Source: Anaspis maculata
Taxonomy: Eukaryota; Arthropoda; Insecta; Coleoptera; Scraptiidae
Length of the DNA: 64,000 bases
Reading direction: 5' to 3'
Assembly (NCBI GenBank): GCA_949128115.1
Contig: OX421964.1
Coordinates: forward strand, 17,322,892-17,386,891
Shown: piece by piece, positions 55,081-64,000 of the stretch
How the letters are laid out: each line of letters opens with the position of its first letter
Position numbering within the stretch: position 1 is the first letter of the stretch
Program-made: the position numbers and the translations under genes
The notes under the pieces: model-generated
Databases searched by the model: none
Told to the model about the DNA's origin: nothing
The model's input: the letters and a program-made list of their open reading frames with translations, nothing else

Positions 55081-57177
55081 TTTTGAACCGTTAGCCGATG
55101 TCATTCAAATTTGAGCCATGGCTTATTAAAATAGGTCTCTATCGAACAATGATAGGGCATTTCATCAAACATTTTCGGGGGCGAAGATAATAGGGGGTAC
55201 CTTCCCCCTTTTCCTCCTGTTTTTCACCTCCTGTATATTTTTGGTAATGGTTGCAATTTTTAAATTCTTAGTTCAATTTAGATAAAAAAGTTACTTTTGC
55301 AAAATTTTGATTAAAGGCTTAATTTTGGAGATATTTGAGTTTGAAACTTCGGAGAACATCTCGGAACACCACTTTCAAGGCTTTAAAAATTGAAATCCAA
55401 GAAAACTCAAGATTCCTCAACTGAAATAAGTTTTCTAGGTAATTCAAGTAAACAAACTACTTTTTTTGATAAAAAACATGAAGCTCTTCTAAAAAAAATT
55501 GGGCCCTGAAAAGTGGCGGTTTTGGAGATGTTTTCCAATGTTTCAAACTCAAATATCTCAAAAATGGAGCCTTGTTTCAATCCCAAATATCTCAATAACA
55601 AAGCCTTCAATCAAAATTCTGTTGAAGTAACTTTTTTCTCTAAGTTGAACGTAGAATTCTAAAACTGCAACCATTTTGAAAAATATTCAAGGGGGTGGAG
55701 AAGAGGGGAACAAAGGGAAGGTACCCCCTAAAATGCCTTAGGTATCATTGTGCGATAGAGACCTATTTCAGTAAACTTTGGTTCAAATTTGAATAATATC
55801 GGCGCAACGGTTCAAAAGTTGAGCAAAAAACTGTTCTCAAATACTCTCGCAAACGTAATAACGGAAATAGAGGAAATAGTTGCTTTTTTAGAACAATTTT
55901 TTTTGCTCAACTTTTGAATCGATTCTATTCAAATTTGAACCAAAGTTTACTAAAATAGGTCTCTATCGAACAATGATAACGCATCTCACCAAATGTTTTC
56001 AGGGGCGAAGATAATATGGGGTACCTTCCCCATTTTTCACCTCTTTTTCACCTCCCTAGATATTTTTGGGGATGGTTGTAATTTTTAAATTCTACATTCG
56101 GTTTAGAAAAAAACGCTACTCTTACAAAATTTTGATTGAAGGCTTCATTTTCGAGATATTTGGGTTTGAAACTTCGGAGAACAACTCGAAAACACCACTT
56201 TCAAGGCCTTAAAAATTAGAATTCAAGAAAACTCAAAATCCCCCAACTGAAATAAGTTTCAATAGTGTTTCAAGTTGATAAACTACCATTTTTGATAAAA
56301 AACATGAAGCTTTTCAGAAAAAAAAATTGGGCCCTGAAAAGTGGCGATTTTGAGAGGTTTTTCAAAGTTTCAAACACAAATATCTCGAAAATGAAGCGTC
56401 TAGTCAAAATTTTGCAGAAATAACTTTTTCCTCTAAATTCAACGTAGAATCCGAAAACTGGAACTGTTTCCTAAATTATCCAGGGGAATTGAGAATAGGG
56501 GGGAAAGGAGGAAAGAACCCCCTATTATCTTCGCCCCTTAGAATGTTTGATAAAATGCGTTATTATTGTTCAATAGAGACCTATTTTAGTAAACGTTGGT
56601 TCAAATTTGCATAAAATCGGTTCAACGGTTCTAAAATTATGCAAGAAAAACTGATTTGAAAAACCAACTTTCAAGGCCTGTACCTCCGCTATAACGTTTA
56701 CGAGGGTATTTTTATCAAAGAAGTCCCCTTATTTTTCGATTCTCTACCTCCTTGTGAATTTTGTAGCAATAATTCACAGAGTGGTAGACAATTGAAAAAT
56801 AAGGGGACTTCCTTGATCAAGATACTCTCGCAAACGTAATAACGGAGATACAGGCCTTCAAAGTTGGCTTTTTGAAACCGTTTTTTCTGCATAACTTTTG
56901 AACCGTCAAGCCGATTTCATTCAAACTTGAGCCAAAGTTTACTGAAATAGGTCTTTATGGAACAATGATAACGCATTTCATCAAACATTCTCAGGGGCGA
57001 AGATAATAGGGGATACCTCCCCTATTCTCCCCCTATTTTTCACCCTATTAGATATCCCCTGAAAATTGTTGCAATTTTTCAATTCTACGTTTAATTTAGA
57101 GAAAAAAGTTACTCTTGCAAAATTTTGATTAAAGGCTTCATTTTCGAGATATTAGGATTTGAAACTTCGGAGCCACT
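55081..57177. repeat. Further copies of the ~1-kb repeat family
   Basis: Signature blocks GGGGCGAAGATAATAGGGG at ~55180, 55995 and 56996, and the GGTTGCAATTTTT block at 55248, ~56076 and ~57063, with inverted segments between them. No gene. Confidence 0.8.
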
Positions 57178-58201
57178 TTTCAGAGGCCGCTGGCACGCAG
57201 GCGGCAAAGAGGCCAGACTTGGCCCTGCCTGCCGAATTTTGAAAGAATTCAAGCAGTGGCGTAGAAGTTATGAGGGTTATCAACTTAGAAGCATCCGAAG
57301 AAAAGTTGACTCAAGGTGACCTCCCCGTAACTTCTCCGCCACTGGTTGGATTTATTCATATTTTGACAGGTTGATAGATAATTTCGACAAATCAGCTTAT
57401 GCTCAATTGAGGATGATTTTGTCGAGACGTGCCTGAGTTATAAACTTTTGAAATCCGAAAAAGTGAATTTCAAAGGGCTGTATCTTTGTCATTAGGCCGA
57501 ACTTTGCAAAATGGTATATAACATAACATAACATCATTTATTGTCTTCACCAATATATGGTACACAATGATTGCTTACAGTAGTAAAAAGAAGTGAAATT
57601 AAGTAAGGGTAAAAATAATGTAGTAACAGACGAGAAAAAAAACAAAGTATGAATTGATTATGATGGCATTGATTTCAGCCCCAAAAACAAAGAAAAAAGA
57701 AAAAAAAAGAAAACTCAAGTAAATTCTGCCAAAACTTCCTCTCTAAATTCTAAGGCTTTTGCTAAATAAAAGTAAATATGGTTCATTTTGTCAACTGTCA
57801 TATTTTTGAGCAGAAGAAGGTGGAAGTTGTGTGGCTGTGAATCGTGCAATGAATAAGGCGATAACCAGTAACTTCTGAATGATATAAGAGCCGGGCATTT
57901 ACAAAGGATATGGAAGACGTCTTCCGTTTCATTTAAGTTACAAAGTGTGCATTTTTCGGTCAAATTGATTATGTATTTTGCTTGGTTAATGTATAGTCTT
58001 AGAAATTTCTTACTGTGAAGTCTGATTTGGCAGATGGTTCTAATTTTGTTTAAATGTGTGTTGCAATTTAAATAGTGCTCAGTTTCGTTGTTTGTAATCA
58101 AATCTCTGTATATGTCGTTGTAAAATGGTATATAGGATTGAGTCATATTTTGACAAGATCTACCCACAGTTAAATTTTTTGCTACTATTGCTAAAACACC
58201 T
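57178..58201. mobile_element. Foldback element, third copy (left part lost)
   Basis: Right half only: CACGCAGGCGGCAAAGAGGCC, then the arm ending ACACCTGTA at ~58203. Interrupted by a LINE insertion at 57521-58121. Confidence 0.7.
57521..58121 (-). mobile_element. 5'-truncated LINE insertion with 13-bp target duplication
   Basis: Flanked by AAAATGGTATATA at 57508-57520 and 58122-58134. The minus-strand frame encodes a typical LINE C-terminus with CTLCNLNETEDVFHILCKCP (Cys-Cys-His-Cys knuckle). The 3' end is a short (TGTTA)-type repeat instead of poly(A). Frame open to TGA near 57715. Confidence 0.88.
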
Positions 58202-58202
58202 G

Positions 58203-58735
58203 TATGTATATTGAGCGGTATAGCACCACCAAACATTAAGACGTTCTGTAACAAGTATGCTAGAACGACACAAACAACAAACCGACTTAAGACACCCATT
58301 ATATGCCAGAGAAGCAGTAAACGCAAGACTTAGGTCACGGAGGAATTTACTGAGGACAGTGCCACCACTGACCAAGTGACCAAGCCTGTCACCACGACCG
58401 GTAAAGAAATATGGCAGATTTCACTCTCCGAACGAGACAAAAAATGCTCATGCCCGTTGAAGAACACCTTCCCCCTGGTTCCGAAGAACAATAGACAACA
58501 TGGAAAATCTTGAATAGACTAGGAACAAAGACAGACCGATGTAAGACGGACCTCATAAGATGGGGAGTAATGGAGACACTACGAAGGCTCGGACCTCTGT
58601 TCATGCGGCCAGACAGAAACAATGGACCAACTAATCACATGTACAAACTTGCAAACCCCCTGCAGCCCTGAAGACCTCGCCGAGGCATCAGCGGTGACAC
58701 TCGAATGCGCCGAACACCGGTCTCTGGAAATTTGA
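58203..58735 (+). pseudogene. C-terminal relic of a LINE, second copy
   Basis: Nearly identical to 50520-51060, with a short deletion of the (ACATGTAT) segment; again directly abuts a RING unit. Confidence 0.6.
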
Positions 58736-58789
58736 TCATTTACATTCAATACATCCAACTTTTATATTTACAACACAATAATAGGTCCC

Positions 58790-59335
58790 TTCGTTCCGGT
58801 TTTTTTGAGTGCGCATGTCTGGCGCGAATTTCATAGTGTCGTACACCGATATTGAAAATTAACACTAGAAAATATTGTAGTGCGCCTATAATTCCACAAA
58901 TAATTTGGTTGAATGCTAGATACCATTTTTTATAATCAAAGGAAATGTTTCATTGAAATTCAGTTCAATGATCATTTGTGGAAGTTCAGGAACAACGAAA
59001 ATGGCAACAGCGCTCAAAACAACAAGACATCGGCGCCAACTGTCACTTGTGACAATTATGATCACACTTCTCGTTTCTACCTGACCTACATTTCGTTTGC
59101 TCATGTTTTGACGAAAGAACACAACTTGTTGAAAATGGCTGTACCGAGATGGAAGTTCAAAGAAGCTAGGAAGAGATGCATTTACTTTCACATGTGTAAA
59201 AGTGACAGCCAGGAACCAGTAGCTGGTCAAGCGGCTAGACAGAGCATGCAGCGTTGCCATTCTACTGACAGGTGTACGAAAGTTTTCAAAATTTGGAGCC
59301 TTCAAGCATGCGCACCTGCCCAAACGAAGTAGCCT
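58790..59335. mobile_element. ~540-bp insertion with short inverted ends
   Basis: Absent from the equivalent position of copies 1 and 2 (between ...ACACAAT and CTCAACTTATT). Ends ATAGGTCCCTTCGTT / AACGAAGTAGCCTAT are inverted repeats. A 139-codon frame inside shows no known motif. Confidence 0.7.
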
Positions 59336-59730
59336 ATTCTCAACTTATTCCGAGTTGAACACGAATCAATGATATATGGAAAAAAAATCACAGAAACGGG
59401 GATCGGTAGAAATCAACACAATTTTGCAGTGCTTTACATTCCACCCTGTGAAAAAAAGTGATTTGAATTTGTAACAAACATTGGCATGGACTGCTGAAAG
59501 ATCGATCTGAAAAACCGTGAGAACAAATTCAAAATGGGTTTTGTCAATCCAAAGTTACGTCATTTTGAAAAAAGGCAAAATTTTCGATACTGTCATTCCA
59601 GTTGTTGAGCAGTTTAGATGCCCTGAGGTGTTCCTTGATCAACTTGTAGCAAAAAAAAACTCAGAGAAAACGATTAAAAACTTTATATACTATTCAAAAA
59701 TACTTGAAATAAGTAGAACAAATGGAACAT

Positions 59731-60445
59731 TTACATAACATTAGGTATAAGATAAGGGATAATCAGAGTATTTGTTCGCCTCCTACAGCGCGTATACACT
59801 CTCTTCACTTTTATCATCAGTTCGTCAAAATTTTCCCTAGTAAATGGAAATTCGGACAGAACTGATTGATATTCCATCTGGAGCGCGGCCACGTTCTGAC
59901 GCATCTCTTCATGATCTGGTTCTATAGATTGTGCGAGAATGTCAAGTTGATCAACATGCCTTCCGATTTCTTCCGACCACACAATGGTACATCTTCCACA
60001 GATTTCGTTTTGCTTCCACTGCGAATACGCCGGGTCACTTCTGGACATGGCCTGCAAATTCAATAGTTTATTGAGTGATTTTTGTTGCACAACAATTTCT
60101 TCAACTTACGGTTTCGACGATGAAGTCAATCTCTTGCTTCCGCCGCAATACTCGCAATTCAGTTCTGCACAACGGACAATTCGGATTGATTTTTTCGTAC
60201 ATTAGTAGGCAAAATTTGCAGAATGAATGCCGGCAATTTGTAACGTAAGGCTCAATAATGACTTCCAGGCAAATCGAACAAGTCAGGTCTTCTTTTATTA
60301 CCGCCACTGTATCGTCGATATTGTCCACGTGTTCCAAGAACTGAATAACTTCGTAAATTAAGATCTCATTATAATCACTTCTCATTATGTTCTGGACGGC
60401 CTCACGGAAGCTGGATGCGTTATTTATCTTGCTGGTGGCTGCCAT
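59731..60445 (-). pseudogene. RING-finger protein, copy 3 (C-terminal frameshift)
   Basis: Exon 1 60445-60110, intron 60109-60052, exon 2 from 60051. RING cysteines/histidine all present. The tail after VKRVYTR is frameshifted relative to copy 1. May be expressed with an altered tail. Confidence 0.6.
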
Positions 60446-60554
60446 TGTAGTTCAAAAAATCGTTCTGGTGGAATACCGACTCTTCTCGCGACTTTCACTA
60501 TGTCACTATTTGCACTGCGACTGCGTGTTGATGATCGCTTAGCGGCGGTAGAAA

Positions 60555-60875
60555 CTAAACTGAACTAGGTACAGGGTTGTGAACCAAGTATTCCATTTGG
60601 GATTGGGCTATTCTTGTTAGACTTATACCTGGGCCTTGAGGTGGTTCCGGGAAGAAATGGGGGAAATAATTGAAACCTGTATCTAAATAATGCTGTGTCT
60701 GGAACGTAATTGTTGCGAATGAAATTGTGTTATTCATACAATTGACCAACGGACCATTAGTCCTCTTGGACATTGTCATTTGATTTACCTGGGTTGATTT
60801 TGGCACAATGGTCTTCATTGTTGAGAAAAGGTCACTCGAAAGCATTTCAGGTACGTGTGGGTAAACAGCATTCAT
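60555..60875 (-). CDS. Conserved ORF upstream of RING copy 3
   Basis: 106 codons, differing from 52340-52660 at only a few positions (for example Ala for Glu in SFATITF). Function unknown; could be a leader exon. Confidence 0.35.
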   Translation of the reverse strand: MNAVYPHVPEMLSSDLFSTMKTIVPKSTQVNQMTMSKRTNGPLVNCMNNTISFATITFQTQHYLDTGFNYFPHFFPEPPQGPGISLTRIAQSQMEYLVHNPVPSSV

Positions 60876-60975
60876 GGATTCCTAGAACTCTTTGTTCAGA
60901 GACAAGAGCAGTTCAGAGAAATGTTACGAATTGTCAGAAAAATATCAGATAAATTGTGATTTTTTTTATATTATA

Positions 60976-61870
60976 CAGGGTGTCCCACGAAGTAACCAAC
61001 ATAGTTCAAGGCTAGATGTACTTTCTTGAGGCAAATCTGAATCTGCCTTCGAAATTTCTCTGACGTCCCCCGTTTCTGATATACAGGGTGATTCATGTGT
61101 TCAACCGAAAAGTTTGATTGGCCATATCTCAGGAATACATCAGTAAAATCTTTTGACATTTTGCAGGTATATTCTAGAACCAAGGGCCTTTGTAGCGCCT
61201 TATTCATTTATAAAATTAACACAGGACCGTACCCAAAATTTTGTTTTTGAGTTTCTGTTGAAAAAGTTATCCTGTATAGATTTTTTTCAATCTGATGTCA
61301 TATTCGGAAACTACATCAAAAATACTACAAGATACGATTCCTAAATTGTTTGGCACTAATTTAGCTGATCCGAAAAAAAATTATTACCAGAAATTTTTCA
61401 GGAATATTTTTTGAAATTTCAATTTAAATCTGTGAAACGCTATTCCCCAATGGTCAAACAAAGTCACTATTCCAATTGTGGTGCTCTAACCAACCAAAAA
61501 TGATTTCAGGAGAATTTGCTAAAGCATGCATTTGGTACCTCAGATTCCTACCCAAATTCATGTTTCCAGAAAATCTCCTGAACTTCTGGAATAGCGTTTT
61601 AGTGATTTGAATAAAATTTTCAAAAATATTCCTGAAAAATCTCTGTTTCAGCGAATCAGCTAAATTAGTGCCAAACAATTTAGGAACCGCATTTTGTAGC
61701 ATTTTTTATGTGGTTTCCGAATGACATCAGATTTTGAAAAAAAATATATACAGGATGACTTTTCAACAGAAACTTGAAAAACAGAATGTTGGGTACGGTC
61801 CTATATTCATTTTATAAGTGAATAGGGCGCTACAAAGGCCCATGGCTCTAGGATACACCTGCAAAATGGC
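60976..61870. mobile_element. Deleted copy of the 1.56-kb foldback element
   Basis: Matches 52761-53330 and 53800-54180 with the central ~470 bp missing and the right tip replaced by another repeat. Confidence 0.75.
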
Positions 61871-61884
61871 CCATCTTGGCCTAC

Positions 61885-62980
61885 CTTGGCCCACTCTAGA
61901 CCGAACACTTTCATTCAAGCAACATACAGGGGTCCCGAAATCATGCAACAAGATTTACAGGGAGGTAGACAATCGAGAAATAAGGGGACTTCCTTAGTGA
62001 AAATACTCTCGTAAAGGTAATAACGGAGATACAGGCCTTCAAAGTTGGTTTTTAATACAGCTTTCTTCGCAAAACTTTTGAACCGTTAGCCGATTTCATT
62101 CAAATTTGAGCCATGGCTTTTTAAAATAGATCTCTATCGAACAATGATAGGGCATTTCATCAAACATTTCCAGGGGCGAAGATAATAAAAAAAAAAAAAA
62201 AAAAAAGTTTGTTTTCCTCCTTATCGGCTTCTTCAACGCCATAGGAGTTATTTGCGTTCATTTATTTATAATTCAATACATTTGAAAAAACCTCGATTAA
62301 CGCAAAATGTGGACAGCACAAAACACCCAGACATAACTAGGAATCGAACCTAGGACCAACCGTACCACAGGCTGATACACGACCACCTGTGCTACGGGGC
62401 CGTCGGGGCGAAGATAATAGGGGGTACTTTCCTCCTTTTCCCCCTATTTTTCACCCCCTTGGATATTTCCTAAAATTGTTGCAATTTTTGAATTCTACGT
62501 TCAATTTAAAGAAAAAAGTTACTCTTGCAAAATTTTGATTAAAGGCTTCATTCTCGAGATATTTGGATTTGAAACTTTGGAGCCACTTTTCAGAGCCCAA
62601 ATAATTTTTTTTCTGGAAACCTTCATGTTTCTGAGCAAAAATAGTAGTTGATCAACTTGAATTACCTGGAAAACTCATTTCAGTTGAGGAATCTTGAGTT
62701 TTCTTGAATTTTGATTTTTAAGGCCTTGAAAGTGGTGTTTTCGAGATGTTCTTCGAAGTTCCAAACCCAAATATCTTGATAATGAAGCCTTCAATCGAAA
62801 TTTTGCAATCGTAACTTTTTTCTCTAAATTGAACGTGGAATTCAAAAATTGTAACAATTTTCAAAACTATTTTTAAGGGGATGAAAAATAGAGGGAAAAG
62901 GGGGAAGGTACCCCCTATTATCTTCGCTCCTGGAAATGTTTGATGAAATGCGTCATCATTGTTCGATAGAGACTTATTTC
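61885..62980. repeat. Copies of the ~1-kb repeat family with a SINE insertion
   Basis: Begins with the TTGGCCCACTCTAGACCG block (as at 40315), then the CTCTCG..GTAATAACGG and GGGGCGAAGATAATA blocks, and an inverted segment after 62600. Confidence 0.8.
62188..62404 (-). mobile_element. tRNA-derived SINE, 217 bp
   Basis: Flanked by a perfect 15-bp duplication GGGGCGAAGATAATA (62173-62187 and 62405-62419). The head on the minus strand looks like a tRNA gene: A-box-like GTAGCACAGGTGGTCG and B-box GGTTCGATTCC. On the same strand it ends in ~20 T rather than poly(A). Confidence 0.88.
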
Positions 62981-63215
62981 AGGTATCTCTTTCTGGTGTG
63001 GAATGGTTACTCAACATTGTAAATGTTCACGCAAAATTTCAAACAAATCTGGTCAGTGGCGGCGGAGTTAGAGGGGGTTGGGATAGGTTGAACCGTCAGT
63101 AAAAAATGTCTGCTATCAATTCCTATTTTTGTTTGCATATTTAGATAGACTTGTTCAAGACTAAACTTTTATGCTCCTTGCGTTTTTTTCGTAGGATTCA
63201 CCGTTCACGAGTAAA
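62981..63215. other. Spacer, nothing recognised
   Basis: No gene or repeat signature identified. Confidence 0.4.
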
Positions 63216-63402
63216 GCTTAGTTTATGATGAGCGATTTTTTGCCGCGATTTGAGCTGAGCTGAGCGGAGCGGAGCGATTTTTTTGCCTAGGCCAATTACG
63301 ATGCGGGGAAGTGACATCATGAATGAACAGGATTGGTCCAGACAAAAAAAAATCGCTCAGCTCAGCTCCGCTCCGCCGGGTATCGCTCATCATAAACTGA
63401 GC
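63216..63402. mobile_element. 187-bp MITE
   Basis: Inverted ends GCTTAGTTTATGATGAGCGA / inverse TCGCTCATCATAAACTGAGC, followed inward by GAGCTGAGCTGAGCGGAGCG and its inverse. Confidence 0.85.
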
Positions 63403-63496
63403 ATAAAAGTGAAAAGACCAGGAACGTGCGACATGACATGCGGTTTTTAATTTTCTCTTTTTTTGTCAGAAATCTATGAGTAGGTACCTATCTAAT

Positions 63497-64000
63497 AGCC
63501 CAGGCGCCAGGGAAAACAATAGAGATATGAGTATTTCCTGGCTGGAAACTAGCTTAAAACGATCTGTGCAGCTTAGGTTTTGACATACTAGTTTCCCCCC
63601 TTTCGGAAATGTCGGCGTCATGTCGCCATCATCAACAAGAAGTGCACCAGCGTGGTTTTTGCCAGATATCTTAATTTTGGGTCATCTGACAGCAAAAGAT
63701 GTGAGGAGTCATTTTGAAGCCTATGAAATTCCTTACATTCTGGTTCCTCAATCAATTTTTTGCGAATCAATTTTTCGGTCTTTGAGATAGAGCTTGAAAC
63801 GACCCCAGCTATCGTCTTGTACCCCTGAATGGGTAGGCAACCCATTATACTGGCATTTAATTCAACTTATTTGAATTAAATCACTTTTCCCGCTTTTGGA
63901 ACCGCTTGGCCGATGATCATCTAGTATCAGGACGACATCCCGTTGTGCCTCTCTTCTTGTTGTTCGATTATAGAGCTCTCGAGATTGTTGAGATAGGTCT
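63497..64000. repeat. Palindrome-arm repeat plus unit A, running off the window
   Basis: 63497-63750 matches one arm of the palindrome at 6963-8506; 63830-63960 matches 6825-6962. Order is reversed relative to the left copy. Confidence 0.8.

Larger units (their letters stand above)
58741..60973. repeat. RING-gene repeat unit, copy 3
   Basis: Same ends as copies 1 and 2, enlarged by the insertion at ~58790-59335. Confidence 0.85.

Noticed and set aside
58913..59332. 139-codon ORF overlapping a 135-codon antisense ORF
   Set aside because: Lies in a short inverted-end insertion, has no recognisable motif and is absent from the other two RING units.

Overview
This is arthropod (almost certainly insect) nuclear DNA. 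Evidence for that: RING genes with 58-59 nt introns, a TATA box plus TCAGT-type initiator in front of several genes, AATAAA signals, and abundant LINE, SINE, MITE and foldback repeats. I cannot name the species; a hemipteran is only a guess. No ordinary single-copy host gene is recognisable.

The centrepiece (8630-28990, 20,361 bp) is a full-length Polinton/Maverick element, an adenovirus-like endogenous DNA virus/transposon. It has a perfect 6-bp target duplication (GACATG) and 428/434-bp terminal inverted repeats, each carrying a ~180-bp (CCT/GGA)n tract 27 bp from the tip. Every long gene is open. The left part holds the packaging ATPase (minus). The plus strand then carries a PLA2-like/pX-like protein, adenain-type protease, minor capsid (penton) protein, double-jelly-roll major capsid protein, a 168-aa unknown, a 335-aa Polinton-conserved protein, a short fibre-like protein, a chromodomain integrase and a 295-aa unknown. 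A tRNA-Pro(UGG)-like gene sits between the converging gene blocks. On the minus strand lie a protein-primed family B DNA polymerase and a small OB-fold-like protein. The polymerase frame has no ATG of its own. It joins an upstream zinc-finger ORF through a 59-nt intron at a conserved position, giving a ~1470-aa protein. Three small exons without any AUG precede this unit, downstream of a strong minus-strand promoter near 23.69 kb. The right 4 kb of the element is gene-free and filled with tandem repeats.

The left flank (1-8629) has no recognisable gene. It contains a 2.6-kb degenerate short-period satellite and a 1.54-kb palindrome. The right flank (28997-64000) is a nest of repeats: a ~3.8-kb palindrome, a 3-kb inverted-repeat element holding a broken coding relic, an R2-type LINE split by a 2.4-kb DNA transposon, fragments of other LINEs, foldback elements ending in CAGGGTG and flanked by TA, a ~1.05-kb tandem repeat family, a tRNA-derived SINE with a 15-bp target duplication, and three copies of a unit carrying a RING-finger gene.

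The Polinton genes read as one programme. The minus-strand set (polymerase, OB-fold protein) would act first in replication. The plus-strand set builds and matures a capsid and integrates the DNA, and most of those genes have their own host-type core promoter packed into the end of the preceding gene.
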